From positions 248,001-312,000 of the forward strand of contig NZ_CAJHCP010000005.1 in assembly GCF_904848625.1 (NCBI RefSeq): a stretch of DNA of 64,000 nt, read 5' to 3'. The notes below the pieces were generated by a model. It made no database searches, was not told the DNA's origin, and was given only the letters and a program-made list of their open reading frames with translations. The DNA comes from Paraburkholderia metrosideri. Its GTDB lineage: Bacteria > Pseudomonadota > Gammaproteobacteria > Burkholderiales > Burkholderiaceae. The translations under genes were made by a program, and so were the position numbers. Of the stretch, positions 45,985 to 55,600 are shown one piece after another (the first letter of the stretch is position 1; the number at the start of each line of letters is the position of its first letter).

Positions 45985-46617
45985 ATGACTGAATCCCACC
46001 CGGCGTTGCGGCAACGTTCGCCTTCCGCGGAACGCAATCGCGAGCCGATTCTGGCCGTGCTACGCGACGCGTTGCCGGCCAGCGGCCGCGTGCTCGAAAT
46101 CGCAAGCGGCACCGGTCAGCACGCGATGTGCTTCGCCGCCGCGCTGCCGGGTCTCGACTGGCAACCGAGCGACGCCGATGCCGACGCGCGTGCGTCGATC
46201 GTCGCGTGGATAGCGCATGACGGCTTGCCGAACGTACGCGCGCCGCTGGCGCTCGACGTGCATCAGTCCGACTGGGGCGTGGATTCGCTCGACGCCGTGG
46301 TCTGCATCAACATGATTCACATCTCGCCGTGGAGCGCGACGCAGGCATTGTTCGCGGGCGCGAGCCGCCGGTTGGTCGATGGCGGTGTACTGTACCTTTA
46401 CGGCCCATACAAACGCGGCGGCGCGCATACTTCGCCGAGCAACGACGCATTCGATCAACAGTTGCGCAGCCGCGACCCGGCTTGGGGCGTGCGTGAGATG
46501 GAAACCGTGGTGGCATTGGGTGCGTCGCACGGGTTGGTGTGCGATGAGCCGATCGCGATGCCGGCTAACAATTTCAGTCTGGTGTTCAGGAAACGCCCCG
46601 GCACGGGACAGGTCTGA
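45985..46617 (+). CDS. DUF938 family SAM-dependent methyltransferase
   Basis: This 210-residue class I methyltransferase-fold protein has the SAM-binding motif VLEIASGTGQHAMCFA (residues 32-47), LDWQPSDADADARASI near 55 and CINMIHISPWSATQALFAGA near 110. The DUF938 signature QRSPSAERNREPILAVL lies at the start, with GAHTSPSNDAFDQQLRSRDPAWGVR near 150 (split). The methyl acceptor is unknown. It follows the flavoprotein gene by 14 bases and ends the short same-strand run of genes before gnd. Confidence 0.87.
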   Translation: MTESHPALRQRSPSAERNREPILAVLRDALPASGRVLEIASGTGQHAMCFAAALPGLDWQPSDADADARASIVAWIAHDGLPNVRAPLALDVHQSDWGVDSLDAVVCINMIHISPWSATQALFAGASRRLVDGGVLYLYGPYKRGGAHTSPSNDAFDQQLRSRDPAWGVREMETVVALGASHGLVCDEPIAMPANNFSLVFRKRPGTGQV

Positions 46618-46965
46618 GAGTGCGTGGGTTCGATGGAGGCAGGCCGGATACAGGCCGCATACAGGCCGCATCGCCTTGTATCTAATCAGGTTTTGGTTGC
46701 AGGGGTAGACCGGTTTGCCTGACGGGTGTCGCGCGGAGGTGCCGCGCATGACGCGTGTCGTCACGCACTACCGGCCGCGCGGCACGCAGTAGATTTGCAG
46801 TTGATACGTAGTTGACAGGCAGTTGACACAACGCACGCAGCACCGCCCGTTGCCCGCCAACGAGCGGCAAGCTCACATTTCTTTTATTCTTTCACCCTCG
46901 ACGTTGCGCCATCGAAGCTTGCGGCGCGGCGTCTCGACATTTTTTTGGACTCTGGAGAATTCAAC
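46618..46965. other. Intergenic region upstream of gnd
   Basis: This 348-base gap holds a 12-bp direct repeat (ATACAGGCCGCA twice, near 46650) and no credible gene. The gnd promoter must lie here, but I cannot place it. Confidence 0.4.
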
Positions 46966-48375
<1,410 letters not shown>

Positions 48376-48388
48376 ACGCGTTTGAATC

Positions 48389-48428
48389 GCAACCCGGCGC
48401 GCAGCTGGAACAAAGCGCGCCGGGTTGC
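48389..48428 (+). terminator. Hairpin terminator after gnd
   Basis: A perfect 14-bp stem (GCAACCCGGCGCGC with its complement) around a 12-base loop starts 14 bases after the gnd stop. There is no T tract, so efficiency is uncertain. Confidence 0.65.
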
Positions 48429-48642
48429 GCTGCCGCTTGAATTGTCCAAAGTGTATTGTTGCTGAAAGTATTGGCCAAATGTAATTAATGCGATTTGGCG
48501 CGGCTATTATTTCGAAAATCGAAATAGAGTTTCGTTGTTTTAAGTATTTCCCCTAGATGTCGACGCTCGTAGACTTGTTTTTAAGCGTTTCGGGAGTACC
48601 AGTCCTGAGCGCACTACAAAACAAGTTATGGAGGTTTACATC

Positions 48643-48960
48643 ATGAAGTCCCTGATCTCTGCCGTTGTCGTCGCTGCCGCCCTGGTTGCACCTGTCGCTT
48701 CCTTCGCTCAATCGAACCAGCCGCTCACACGCGCCGATGTCCGCGCTCAACTGGTTCAACTCGAAAAGGCCGGCTATAACCCAATCGGCGATCACACCGA
48801 TTACCCGAGCAATCTGCTTGCTGCACAAGCTCGCGTAGATGCGCAGAACGGCACCGCGCAGGCTGAAAACAGCGGTTACGGTGCACCTGCAGTCGGCACG
48901 TCGCAATCGGGCCATTCGACCAGCAGCAACGACCGTAACTCGATTTATTTCGGTAACTAA
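48643..48960 (+). CDS. Secreted DUF4148 family protein
   Basis: This 105-residue exported protein has a Sec signal peptide (MKSLISAVVVAAALVAPVAS with cleavage after SFA, about residue 22). The short DUF4148 motif LTRADVRAQLVQLEKAGYNP and DYPSNLLAAQARV follow. These proteins are numerous paralogues in Burkholderia and relatives and are periplasmic or surface proteins of unknown function. GGAGGT lies seven bases before the ATG. A strong terminator follows, so it is a single-gene unit, probably well expressed. Confidence 0.9.
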   Translation: MKSLISAVVVAAALVAPVASFAQSNQPLTRADVRAQLVQLEKAGYNPIGDHTDYPSNLLAAQARVDAQNGTAQAENSGYGAPAVGTSQSGHSTSSNDRNSIYFGN

Positions 48961-49030
48961 GCGTCGGTAACCCGGCTTCTGCAATCGGGTCGGGTTGAAG
49001 CGCTGTCAGGCTAATCTGGCGGCGAGCAAT

Positions 49031-49066
49031 AAAAAACGCCATCCGGCTTTAGCGGATGGCGTTTTG
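49031..49066. terminator. Bidirectional Rho-independent terminator
   Basis: AACGCCATCCG and CGGATGGCGTT pair around GCTTTAG, with A5 before and TTTT after. It separates the convergent DUF4148 gene and the minus-strand hypothetical gene. Confidence 0.9.
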
Positions 49067-49094
49067 TCGTTTACGGCGGGGAGAACTCCGCCTG

Positions 49095-49415
49095 CTAATG
49101 CAGTGTGCGATGGCGCCGGCCTATTTCGTCGAACAACGCGCGGCTCGGCTCCAGCGCGAGCAGCCACGATTCGTCGTAGCCGCTCAGATTGTCCAGCGCC
49201 TCGCGTAACCGCTCGATCGCCACGGCGGGAATCTCGACGCTCGCTTCGACCCCGCTCGACAACCCTGCGATGCTGGCCAGTTGCACCAGTGCGTCGGCGG
49301 CTTCGGCGACATCGGCGGCGAAGACGAGGTGCGTGTTCAGCAACTCGACCAGACCGGGCGACGCCGCAATATCGTCGACGTTGAGTTGCACGGCCAGAAA
49401 GGTGGCTTTGTTCAT
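49095..49415 (-). CDS. Conserved hypothetical protein, 106 residues
   Basis: This acidic, mostly helical soluble protein (SPGLVELLNTHLVFAADVAE, then IERLREALDNLSGYDESWLL) has no signal or membrane segment. GAGGAG lies ten bases ahead of the ATG at 49415. It may be a single-domain protein of about 100 residues. I do not recognise the family. Confidence 0.65.
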   Translation of the reverse strand: MNKATFLAVQLNVDDIAASPGLVELLNTHLVFAADVAEAADALVQLASIAGLSSGVEASVEIPAVAIERLREALDNLSGYDESWLLALEPSRALFDEIGRRHRTLH

Positions 49416-49670
49416 CCCCAACTCCTCGCAGGATTCAGACGTTGTCGTGGGTGCGTGGGTCCACTACGCGCAGGTTGAACGAGTATAGGCGAGACCTCCG
49501 AGGTTGCAATATTCATACGAATTTGGGTTAAAGCGTTGCAGCGCGCAGACGGGTAAGCCGGCAGACCTATAATGTGGGCCAGCCGAAACACCGGTCGGGC
49601 AGGCCCGACGGCCTTGTGGAGGCGGCAAAAAAGCCGCGACGGCGTCGAATTTCTCAACTGCCCATCGACC

Positions 49671-49982
49671 ATGAAGATTATCCGCAGCAGGAACTTCACC
49701 GCGACGCGCCCGTGGGGGGCGCTCGACATCGCCAACATGGGCGGTATCACCACGCGTCTGCACTGGACCGACCAGCCGTACAAGTGGCATGTCAACGACG
49801 GCGAGGAAGTGTTCGCCGTGCTGGATGGCCGGGTCGAGATGCGTTATCGCGAGAACGGAGTCGAGCAGTCCGCGATTCTGGAGACGGGCGACGTGTTCTA
49901 CGCTTCGATTGGCACCGAGCACGTCGCTCATCCGATTGGCGCGGCGCGGGTTCTGGTAGTCGAGGCGCAGGGCAGCGTCTGA
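49671..49982 (+). CDS. Small cupin-domain protein
   Basis: This 103-residue single-domain cupin has the first motif HVNDGEEVFAVLDGRVEM (residues 40-57) and the second motif GDVFYASIGTEHVAHPIG near 72-89, with histidines and glutamate placed to bind a metal. Small cupins act as isomerases, dioxygenases or sensors. The start ATG at 49671 begins directly with the first beta strand (MKIIRSRNF); no good ribosome-binding site is seen. Neighbours give no substrate clue. Confidence 0.82.
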   Translation: MKIIRSRNFTATRPWGALDIANMGGITTRLHWTDQPYKWHVNDGEEVFAVLDGRVEMRYRENGVEQSAILETGDVFYASIGTEHVAHPIGAARVLVVEAQGSV

Positions 49983-50183
49983 GCATGGGCGCGACCATGT
50001 CCATGCCGGTGCCCCGGGGCCTTTGCGCTGCCGTTGGCGGCGTGCAGGGCGGCATAATGGCGGGTGGATTGCCACTGCCTGCCGTACCGTTCAGATAGCG
50101 GCCACAGGGCGTCAGGTCTGGCGGCACGGCAAATGCTTGGGCATCGATTGAATCCGATTGAAATCAGTGTCGAGGAAAATCAC

Positions 50184-50951
50184 ATGACAAGACAATGGCA
50201 AGTGACGGGGACCCGGTTGCTGACAGCGGCTGCGTTTGCCGCGATGATCAGCGGCTGTACCAGCACGCCGTGGGAGAGCACACCGTTCTACAGCAGTGCG
50301 CCGACCAGCCCGACCACCCTTAGCACGGTCCCTGTTCCCGCCGGTTTCTACCGCGTCAATCCGGGCGATACGATTGGCGGCATCGCGTCGGCATACGGTC
50401 GCAATCCGCAGGAAATCGCCGGGTGGAATGGCCTTGCGGTGAATTCGCCCGTCAATCCCGGCCAGGTGCTGCGCGTGTCTCCGCCGATGGCCTCCGGCAG
50501 TGTCGTGACGCCGCCGGTCAATGTCTCGCCGGCTGCGCCTGCCGCACCGACGGCACCGACCGCATCCACGGGACCGCAGCAGGGTGTGCTGCAATGGCCG
50601 CTGCACGGTCCGGTTCTGAAGACTTTCGCGCCGGGCCGCTCGAACGGCATCGTGATCGGTGGCCGTCCGGGCGATCCGGTCAAGGCGGCTGCTACCGGTC
50701 GAGTGGTGTACGCAGGTTCCGGAATCGAAGCATATGGTCCGCTGATCATCATCAAACATGACGACTCGCTGATCACCGCTTATGGGCAGAACAGCGCGTT
50801 GCTCGTCAAGGAAGGCGATGCGGTCGCGCAAGGGCAGACCATTGGCCAGGTCGGAGTGGATAGCCACGGCACGGCATCGATCCAGTTCGAGGTCCGTCAG
50901 AACGGGCAGCCAGTCGATCCGCTGGCGTGGTTGCCGAAGTCGGGTGGGTGA
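50184..50951 (+). CDS. LysM and degenerate LytM (M23-like) lipoprotein, NlpD-like
   Basis: This 255-residue envelope lipoprotein has a signal peptide with lipobox ISGC (Cys near residue 28), a LysM domain YRVNPGDTIGGIASAYGRNP with NPGQVLRV (about 57-100) that binds peptidoglycan, an Ala/Pro-rich linker, and a C-terminal LytM-type domain (about 145-250). The zinc ligands of active M23 peptidases are missing: SNGIVIGG replaces the HxGxD region, AYGQN replaces YAHL, and IQFEVR replaces LHFEVR. It is therefore probably an amidase activator like NlpD or EnvC rather than a protease. GAGG precedes the ATG at 50184. Confidence 0.88.
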   Translation: MTRQWQVTGTRLLTAAAFAAMISGCTSTPWESTPFYSSAPTSPTTLSTVPVPAGFYRVNPGDTIGGIASAYGRNPQEIAGWNGLAVNSPVNPGQVLRVSPPMASGSVVTPPVNVSPAAPAAPTAPTASTGPQQGVLQWPLHGPVLKTFAPGRSNGIVIGGRPGDPVKAAATGRVVYAGSGIEAYGPLIIIKHDDSLITAYGQNSALLVKEGDAVAQGQTIGQVGVDSHGTASIQFEVRQNGQPVDPLAWLPKSGG

Positions 50952-51210
50952 GTGAGGTTCCACCTGAACCGGCGCTAACCGGAGTACTTCCTGTGGATCA
51001 CCCGGCGCGGTTCGTGTAGCGCGGGAGAACGCAGGGAGTGCGGTCTTGCAGGGTCTTGCCGCCGGCGCTGGCGCGATCGCCACCATTGGCACCGTCGGTC
51101 CAGGCCGCATGGTTCATGCGCCGCGGCTCGCTCACCGTGACAGTAACGGATCTCACACCGTCATAACTCCCGTGACGTAATATGAATGGACCATCTGGTG
51201 GAGTTCCATC

Positions 51211-51354
51211 ATGTTCCACGATCCGATTCAATTCCCCGCGTTTATCGAATTGGCGTTGCTGGTCATTGTGCTGATCGCCGTCAGCATAGTTCGCGCGCGG
51301 CGGCGAAGGCAGCGGCAACGCAATCGCGCCAACGCAGGTTCGCATATGAGTTGA
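51211..51354 (+). CDS. Small single-span membrane protein, 47 residues
   Basis: The frame MFHDPIQFPAFIELALLVIV… continues as LIAVSIVRARRRRQRQ and ends after 47 codons. It contains one clear hydrophobic helix (about residues 12-28) followed by a strongly basic tail, so the C-terminus should face the cytoplasm. GTGGAG is spaced seven bases before the ATG. It follows the NlpD-like gene by 260 bases. No family is recognised. Confidence 0.6.
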   Translation: MFHDPIQFPAFIELALLVIVLIAVSIVRARRRRQRQRNRANAGSHMS

Positions 51355-51432
51355 GGTTGCCTACGGTGCTGGTTGTCGTGATGGCCAGTATCGGCTGACA
51401 TGGCATGCGGATATCAACGCGGGGGAAAGCCC

Positions 51433-51813
51433 ATGGCAAGCGCTGGCAGATCATTTCGTGCCGCGCACGTGTTCGGCGCCATCATGTTCGCCGCGTGGGG
51501 CGTCGGTAGCAATCCGGTCGGCGCAGCAACGACTGCGCCGCAGCCTTTTGCGTGGCCCGCCTCGCTAACGCCGATCGGTAATGGTTATCCAAAAGAAGGG
51601 GATGCATGCCGCCGACTCGGCGAGTCGCCCGCGACAGCAGACTACCTCGACCACACGGCGACATTGATCGGTTGTCCGGGCGGCGCGGATAGTGTCACCG
51701 TGCGAGCCGTGCTCATTGATTACCGCGCGCATGTGGTCGGCACAGCAGACGGCGTGACGCTGATTTCAATTTCCAATAGTTTTCGCCAACGCCCACCGCC
51801 TGATCGCCAATAA
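51433..51813 (+). CDS. Hypothetical exported protein
   Basis: This 126-residue frame has a basic N-terminus followed by a hydrophobic stretch (HVFGAIMFAAWGVGSNPVGA) with a likely signal-peptidase site after VGA-A. The mature part has two cysteines (DACRRLG and IGCPGG) that could form a disulfide in the periplasm, and strands VTVRAVLIDYRAHVVG. GGGGGAAAG precedes the ATG at 51433; an ATG at 51400 would add 11 residues. The family is unknown. Confidence 0.6.
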   Translation: MASAGRSFRAAHVFGAIMFAAWGVGSNPVGAATTAPQPFAWPASLTPIGNGYPKEGDACRRLGESPATADYLDHTATLIGCPGGADSVTVRAVLIDYRAHVVGTADGVTLISISNSFRQRPPPDRQ

Positions 51814-51894
51814 AGACGCTTCAATGGAAATAATGCGGATGCCAATCCGATTTCCATTAGCGATGCATAACGAGAGGAATGACGGCTATCAACG

Positions 51895-52149
51895 CTATTC
51901 GTCGATGCCCACCAGATTATCGATATCCTCCTGAATACGCTTTCTTGCTTCCTGCACGGCGGCATCGCGGGTGTTGGCAACGAGTGGCAGCATTAATCCC
52001 GAACCCTTGAATTGAGTTTCGAAATGCACCCATGCTGCATATGAACAAACACCAGACGCTTTTTGCACCAGATTGACCGTTACGTCATAGGTGCGTTGCT
52101 TGCCATGTTTGCGGGTGTACTGAAAACGGCTCAACACGGGTTTATACAT
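51895..52149 (-). CDS. Conserved hypothetical protein, 84 residues
   Basis: This small soluble alpha/beta protein (TYDVTVNLVQKASG, AAWVHFETQFKGSGLMLPL, AVQEARKRIQEDIDNLVGID) shows an arrangement of strands followed by a helix, typical of a small folded domain. AAAGGA lies eight bases ahead of the ATG. The gene lies upstream of, and convergent with, the exported-protein gene. I do not recognise a family. Confidence 0.65.
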   Translation of the reverse strand: MYKPVLSRFQYTRKHGKQRTYDVTVNLVQKASGVCSYAAWVHFETQFKGSGLMLPLVANTRDAAVQEARKRIQEDIDNLVGIDE

Positions 52150-52236
52150 CGCGTTTCCTTTGAGTGGCTTCAGTTCTCGCGTGCCGCATCGATCGTATCG
52201 AGCATGACGGGACGCACTCTGTTGCGTGGCCGCTTT

Positions 52237-52488
52237 TTAACTCGCGGCGGCTTCATCCAGACTTGACCATCTGCCAAACGGGGAGCGAGGAATGGGCAGA
52301 TCTTCCACAAAGGCTTTGGCGCAGCGTACGGCAAATTCAAACGCGCAACTCTGGCTTGCAAATTGACCAAGATCGCCCAACGAGGTGGATTCGCCATCTT
52401 CCTTCAGAATGCAGGCGCGGGCGACGAAGGTATTGCCCAGCCTGATGGTCGACGCCTGAATTGCCGCGCCAAGGTGGAATAGAACCAT
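52237..52488 (-). CDS. Conserved hypothetical protein, 83 residues
   Basis: This soluble protein starts at an ATG with AAAGGGG upstream; the longer frame to 52554 lacks a start signal. It resembles a small domain with strands IRLGNTFVARACIL and a helix SCAFEFAVRCAKAFVEDL. It is on the same strand as the 84-residue hypothetical, 87 bases upstream of it, and the two may form an operon. The function is unknown. Confidence 0.6.
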   Translation of the reverse strand: MVLFHLGAAIQASTIRLGNTFVARACILKEDGESTSLGDLGQFASQSCAFEFAVRCAKAFVEDLPIPRSPFGRWSSLDEAAAS

Positions 52489-53243
52489 TGGACATCCCCT
52501 TTGAACATGGGTAATAGAAAGCGCATTGTAATGTTGAATTTTGCCATGCGGCAACTGTTACCATTTCGCAGAAGGCGCTTAACTACTCAATAGGCGAATG
52601 GCGAACGCAGTATTAGAAATTCAAACGGAGCGTTTCGGTTGAAGACAATCGTGCCATCCATTTATGTGACATATGGTGTTGCACGCGGAAAAAAGCCGGT
52701 GGCAAATACGTGTGAGGAAATCGGACCGGACGAAGCCGGCGGGGATTAGCCTGGATAGGTGCCGGCAGGATTCCAGCGCCTGGCTAAACAGGCACTTTTC
52801 TGAAGATATGGGGCGTGGAATCGGATAGCGTCCTATAGCAGAACGAATTGGTCAATAGAGAGGTGTGCTCTGTTGATCAATTACCGCTCCCGTCCGATAC
52901 TCGCAACATCGTCCTTTAGCCCCACACAACCATGGCCCCGCCGACGATGAAAGCAGATCGGTCCGCTGCCGCTTCTCGCCGGTTCATGCGTGGGGCTGGT
53001 TGCAATGTCGAACGGGGCGGTCAAGTTCTGATTCATGGCAAGCCGCCAGTCCCGGTCGTATTAAAGCCGGGCTGACCAGAAAGCGCATTAACGGAATGTT
53101 CAATCGCGTGGCCGTCAACGGGAATGAAGCGCATCCTGGTTGGCTGAGCTTAAGATTCCGGCTCCTGCCCGATCTTGCGGAAAGGGTCCGGAAAATGGCA
53201 GACAAGGCGCGCGCGACTCTAGAGGACTAAAGGGGGGCCTGAA
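52489..53243. other. Long intergenic region with a hairpin
   Basis: This 755-base stretch has only weak frames. A 14-bp stem with two wobble-compatible mismatches (52847-52881, loop AGGTGTG) stands out. A 76-codon frame (53000-53230) ends just before the next gene but has an arginine/serine-rich start and no ribosome-binding site. An unannotated small RNA is possible. Confidence 0.4.
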
Positions 53244-53876
53244 ATGGCGCATGCCGATCTGGCTGTACTCGGGGGCGTTGGAATTCTCGCGCTAGCCTGC
53301 CTCACCGTGTGCGGCGTCTATCTCTACTGGGGCAGCGACGCCTATCGCTCCCGTCGCCGGCGGCGCGAATTCGAGGCGCAGATTCTCAGGCCGCTACCTT
53401 CCAGATCACCCAAAAAGCAAAAAAGCAGCACTCCCGCGATCCCACAGAACGACGAAGAGTTTTCAGGAGCCAACGCGACCATGGGCACGCAACTCAGCCA
53501 TCGCTGCAAAACCTCGCTGTTTCGGGCCGTATTCAATGCCGCTCACGGCGAAAGCATCGTATTCCTGATTGCTGATGATCGCGACGATGCGCGAACGCGC
53601 GCGACCGGTGCATTGGCTGCAATTTATGGTCTCACCGCGCATAACGTCGCACTGTCGAACCTTGCCGCTTTCCGCGAGCTGGTCGATATCGGCATTAGCG
53701 AAGATGAGGATATGCGCATCTTCGAGATGGCCTGGAAGGGGACCGAGATCAGCGCCTGGGTCCAGCATCCGCTTTTCCTGACAGACGAACCGAGTCTGCT
53801 GGGCAAATGGGCGGAGTTGTATGCGGATCTCGCGCGCGAACTGGCGACCAGCGCGATCGAGAAAGCGCGGCATTAA
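53244..53876 (+). CDS. Hypothetical protein with one N-terminal membrane anchor
   Basis: This 210-residue protein has one hydrophobic segment (residues 5-28, LAVLGGVGILALACLTVCGV), then a basic stop-transfer run RSRRRRREFE, a disordered Pro/Lys/Ser linker to about 78, and a globular cytosolic alpha/beta domain (ESIVFLIADDRDDARTRATG, AAIYGLTAHNVALSNLAA, ending EKARH). GGGGGG precedes the ATG. It stands alone; I recognise no family. Confidence 0.7.
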   Translation: MAHADLAVLGGVGILALACLTVCGVYLYWGSDAYRSRRRRREFEAQILRPLPSRSPKKQKSSTPAIPQNDEEFSGANATMGTQLSHRCKTSLFRAVFNAAHGESIVFLIADDRDDARTRATGALAAIYGLTAHNVALSNLAAFRELVDIGISEDEDMRIFEMAWKGTEISAWVQHPLFLTDEPSLLGKWAELYADLARELATSAIEKARH

Positions 53877-54474
53877 AGGTTGTTGCAAAGGAGCGCGGCG
53901 CGTCCTGTCGACACGCCGCATACGTTTGAACCAGCAGCGCGCACGCCATTGATGACCCGGGCGTCTGATGCGTTCGCTCGTGTCACGTCACAGTGTTCGT
54001 GAAGCCCGGAATCTCAATGGGCGATCCAACGGCCGGTCCGTCTGCGTGCATGGCCGGTCGCGCTGGCATCACCGCGATCAAATTGCTCGAAGTCAGGTTT
54101 TCTGGCAGCACCGACGAGCGATGGGTTGAACGACAACGGCTGCAGCATCGCCTCGACAACCGCGAGGATCTGCCTGAGCGGGATGGGCTCATCGCCGCCG
54201 CGCGGCGCGGAAAGCAAAGAGCGAAGAGCGAAGAGCGAAGAGCGAAGAGCGCCATAGCTAATCGCCACCGCGGCGATCCAAGTACGCGCCGCGCGACGAG
54301 TCTACCGTTCCGTGGCTGCCAATATCCCTGCTGCGCTGCACCAATGACAAATCCCCGGCCAAAAAGCAAAATGTGCGGCTAACCCGCCGACGGCGCGCGC
54401 CAGAAATCGACGCACGGCATGACGCGCACGGCGACTGTCACAGGCTGTTATCCACAGACGCACAGGGACTCACC
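53877..54474. other. Intergenic region, possibly containing a decayed gene
   Basis: This 598-base gap includes protein-like sequence on the minus strand near 54030-54200 (RQILAVVEAMLQPLSFNPSL) that lacks a credible start and runs into a heptanucleotide repeat. I cannot name a parent gene. Confidence 0.35.
54219..54250. repeat. 7-bp tandem repeat GAGCGAA
   Basis: Four consecutive GAGCGAA units and a partial fifth. Because seven is not a multiple of three, copy changes would shift the frame of any gene crossing it. Confidence 0.85.
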
Positions 54475-55482
54475 ATGATCGATTTGCGCAGCGACACCGT
54501 CACCCGTCCGACTCCTCCGATGCTCGCGGCCATGTCGGCCGCCGAGGTCGGCGACGACGTCTGGGGCGACGACCCCACCGTACTGCGTCTGCAAGCCACG
54601 GTTGCCGAACGCGCGGGCAAGGAAGCGGGCCTGTTCTTCCCGAGCGGCACGCAAAGCAATCTCGCGGCGCTGATGGCGCACTGCGCGCGCGGCGATGAGT
54701 ACATCGTCGGCCAGTTGGCGCATACGTACAAATATGAAGGCGGTGGCGCGGCGGTGCTCGGCAGCATCCAGCCGCAACCGCTCGAAAATGCCGCCGACGG
54801 TTCGATCCCGCTCGAGAAGATCGCGGCTGCCATCAAACCAATCGACAATCACTTCGCGCGCTCGCGCCTGCTGGCGCTGGAAAACACCATCGGCGGGAAA
54901 GTGTTGCCGGCGGGGTATGTCGCCGAAGCGGTTCAACTTGCGCGTCAACGCGGTCTGTCCGCTCACCTCGACGGCGCTCGCGTGTACAACGCGGCGGTTG
55001 CATCGGGCAAGCCGCTTGCCGCTTTGTGCGAGCCGTTCGATTCCGTATCGATCTGCTTTTCGAAGGGTCTGGGCGCGCCGGTCGGCTCGGTGCTGGTCGG
55101 CAGCCAGCCGTTGATCGACGTCGCGCATCGCTGGCGCAAGGTGCTGGGCGGCGGCATGCGTCAGGCCGGGGTGCTCGCGGCGGCCTGTTTGTACGCGCTG
55201 GATCACAACGTCGAGCGCCTCGCCGACGATCACGCGAACGCCGCGCATCTGGCGGCGGCTCTGGAGTCGATCGATCCGGTCAAGGTGCAGTCAGTCGCGA
55301 CCAACATGGTGTTCGCGCAATTTCCGCAGCAGCATTGCGCGCCGCTCGAAGCGTGGCTGAAGGAGCGTGGCATTCTCACGCAGATGCTTTATGCATCGCG
55401 ATTCGTTACGCATAAAGACGTGTCGCGTGACGATATCAATACGTTTATTGCCGCCGTGAAGGGTTATTTCGCCGCGCATTGA
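54475..55482 (+). CDS. ltaE: Low-specificity L-threonine aldolase
   Basis: This 335-residue PLP enzyme cleaves L-threonine/allo-threonine to glycine and acetaldehyde. The hallmark start [28 protein letters not shown] near 24-35, [17 protein letters not shown] near 55, and the PLP lysine in [16 protein letters not shown] near 200 are all present. The ATG at 54475 gives the classic N-terminus, so the longer frame is rejected. It is a single gene followed by paired GGTGATCACC palindromes and a strong terminator. Confidence 0.95.
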   Translation: MIDLRSDTVTRPTPPMLAAMSAAEVGDDVWGDDPTVLRLQATVAERAGKEAGLFFPSGTQSNLAALMAHCARGDEYIVGQLAHTYKYEGGGAAVLGSIQPQPLENAADGSIPLEKIAAAIKPIDNHFARSRLLALENTIGGKVLPAGYVAEAVQLARQRGLSAHLDGARVYNAAVASGKPLAALCEPFDSVSICFSKGLGAPVGSVLVGSQPLIDVAHRWRKVLGGGMRQAGVLAAACLYALDHNVERLADDHANAAHLAAALESIDPVKVQSVATNMVFAQFPQQHCAPLEAWLKERGILTQMLYASRFVTHKDVSRDDINTFIAAVKGYFAAH

Positions 55483-55556
55483 TAGGCGGTTGATTCGCGC
55501 GTGAGTGGCCGCGTAAGTGGCCGGTGATCACCTGGTGATCACCAGGTGAGGACAAA

Positions 55557-55600
55557 GTAAAGCGGGTGCGCTGCGATCAATAGCGCACCCGCTTTTTATT
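55557..55600. terminator. Bidirectional terminator between ltaE and the DHA2 exporter
   Basis: A perfect 12-bp stem (AGCGGGTGCGCT at 55561-55572 with 55582-55593), flanked by AGTAA on the left and TTTTTATTTT on the right. The exporter stop codon lies within the T tract. Confidence 0.88.

Noticed and set aside
53000..53230. 76-codon frame just before the anchored hypothetical protein
   Set aside because: No ribosome-binding site, and the N-terminal half looks like random GC-rich translation.
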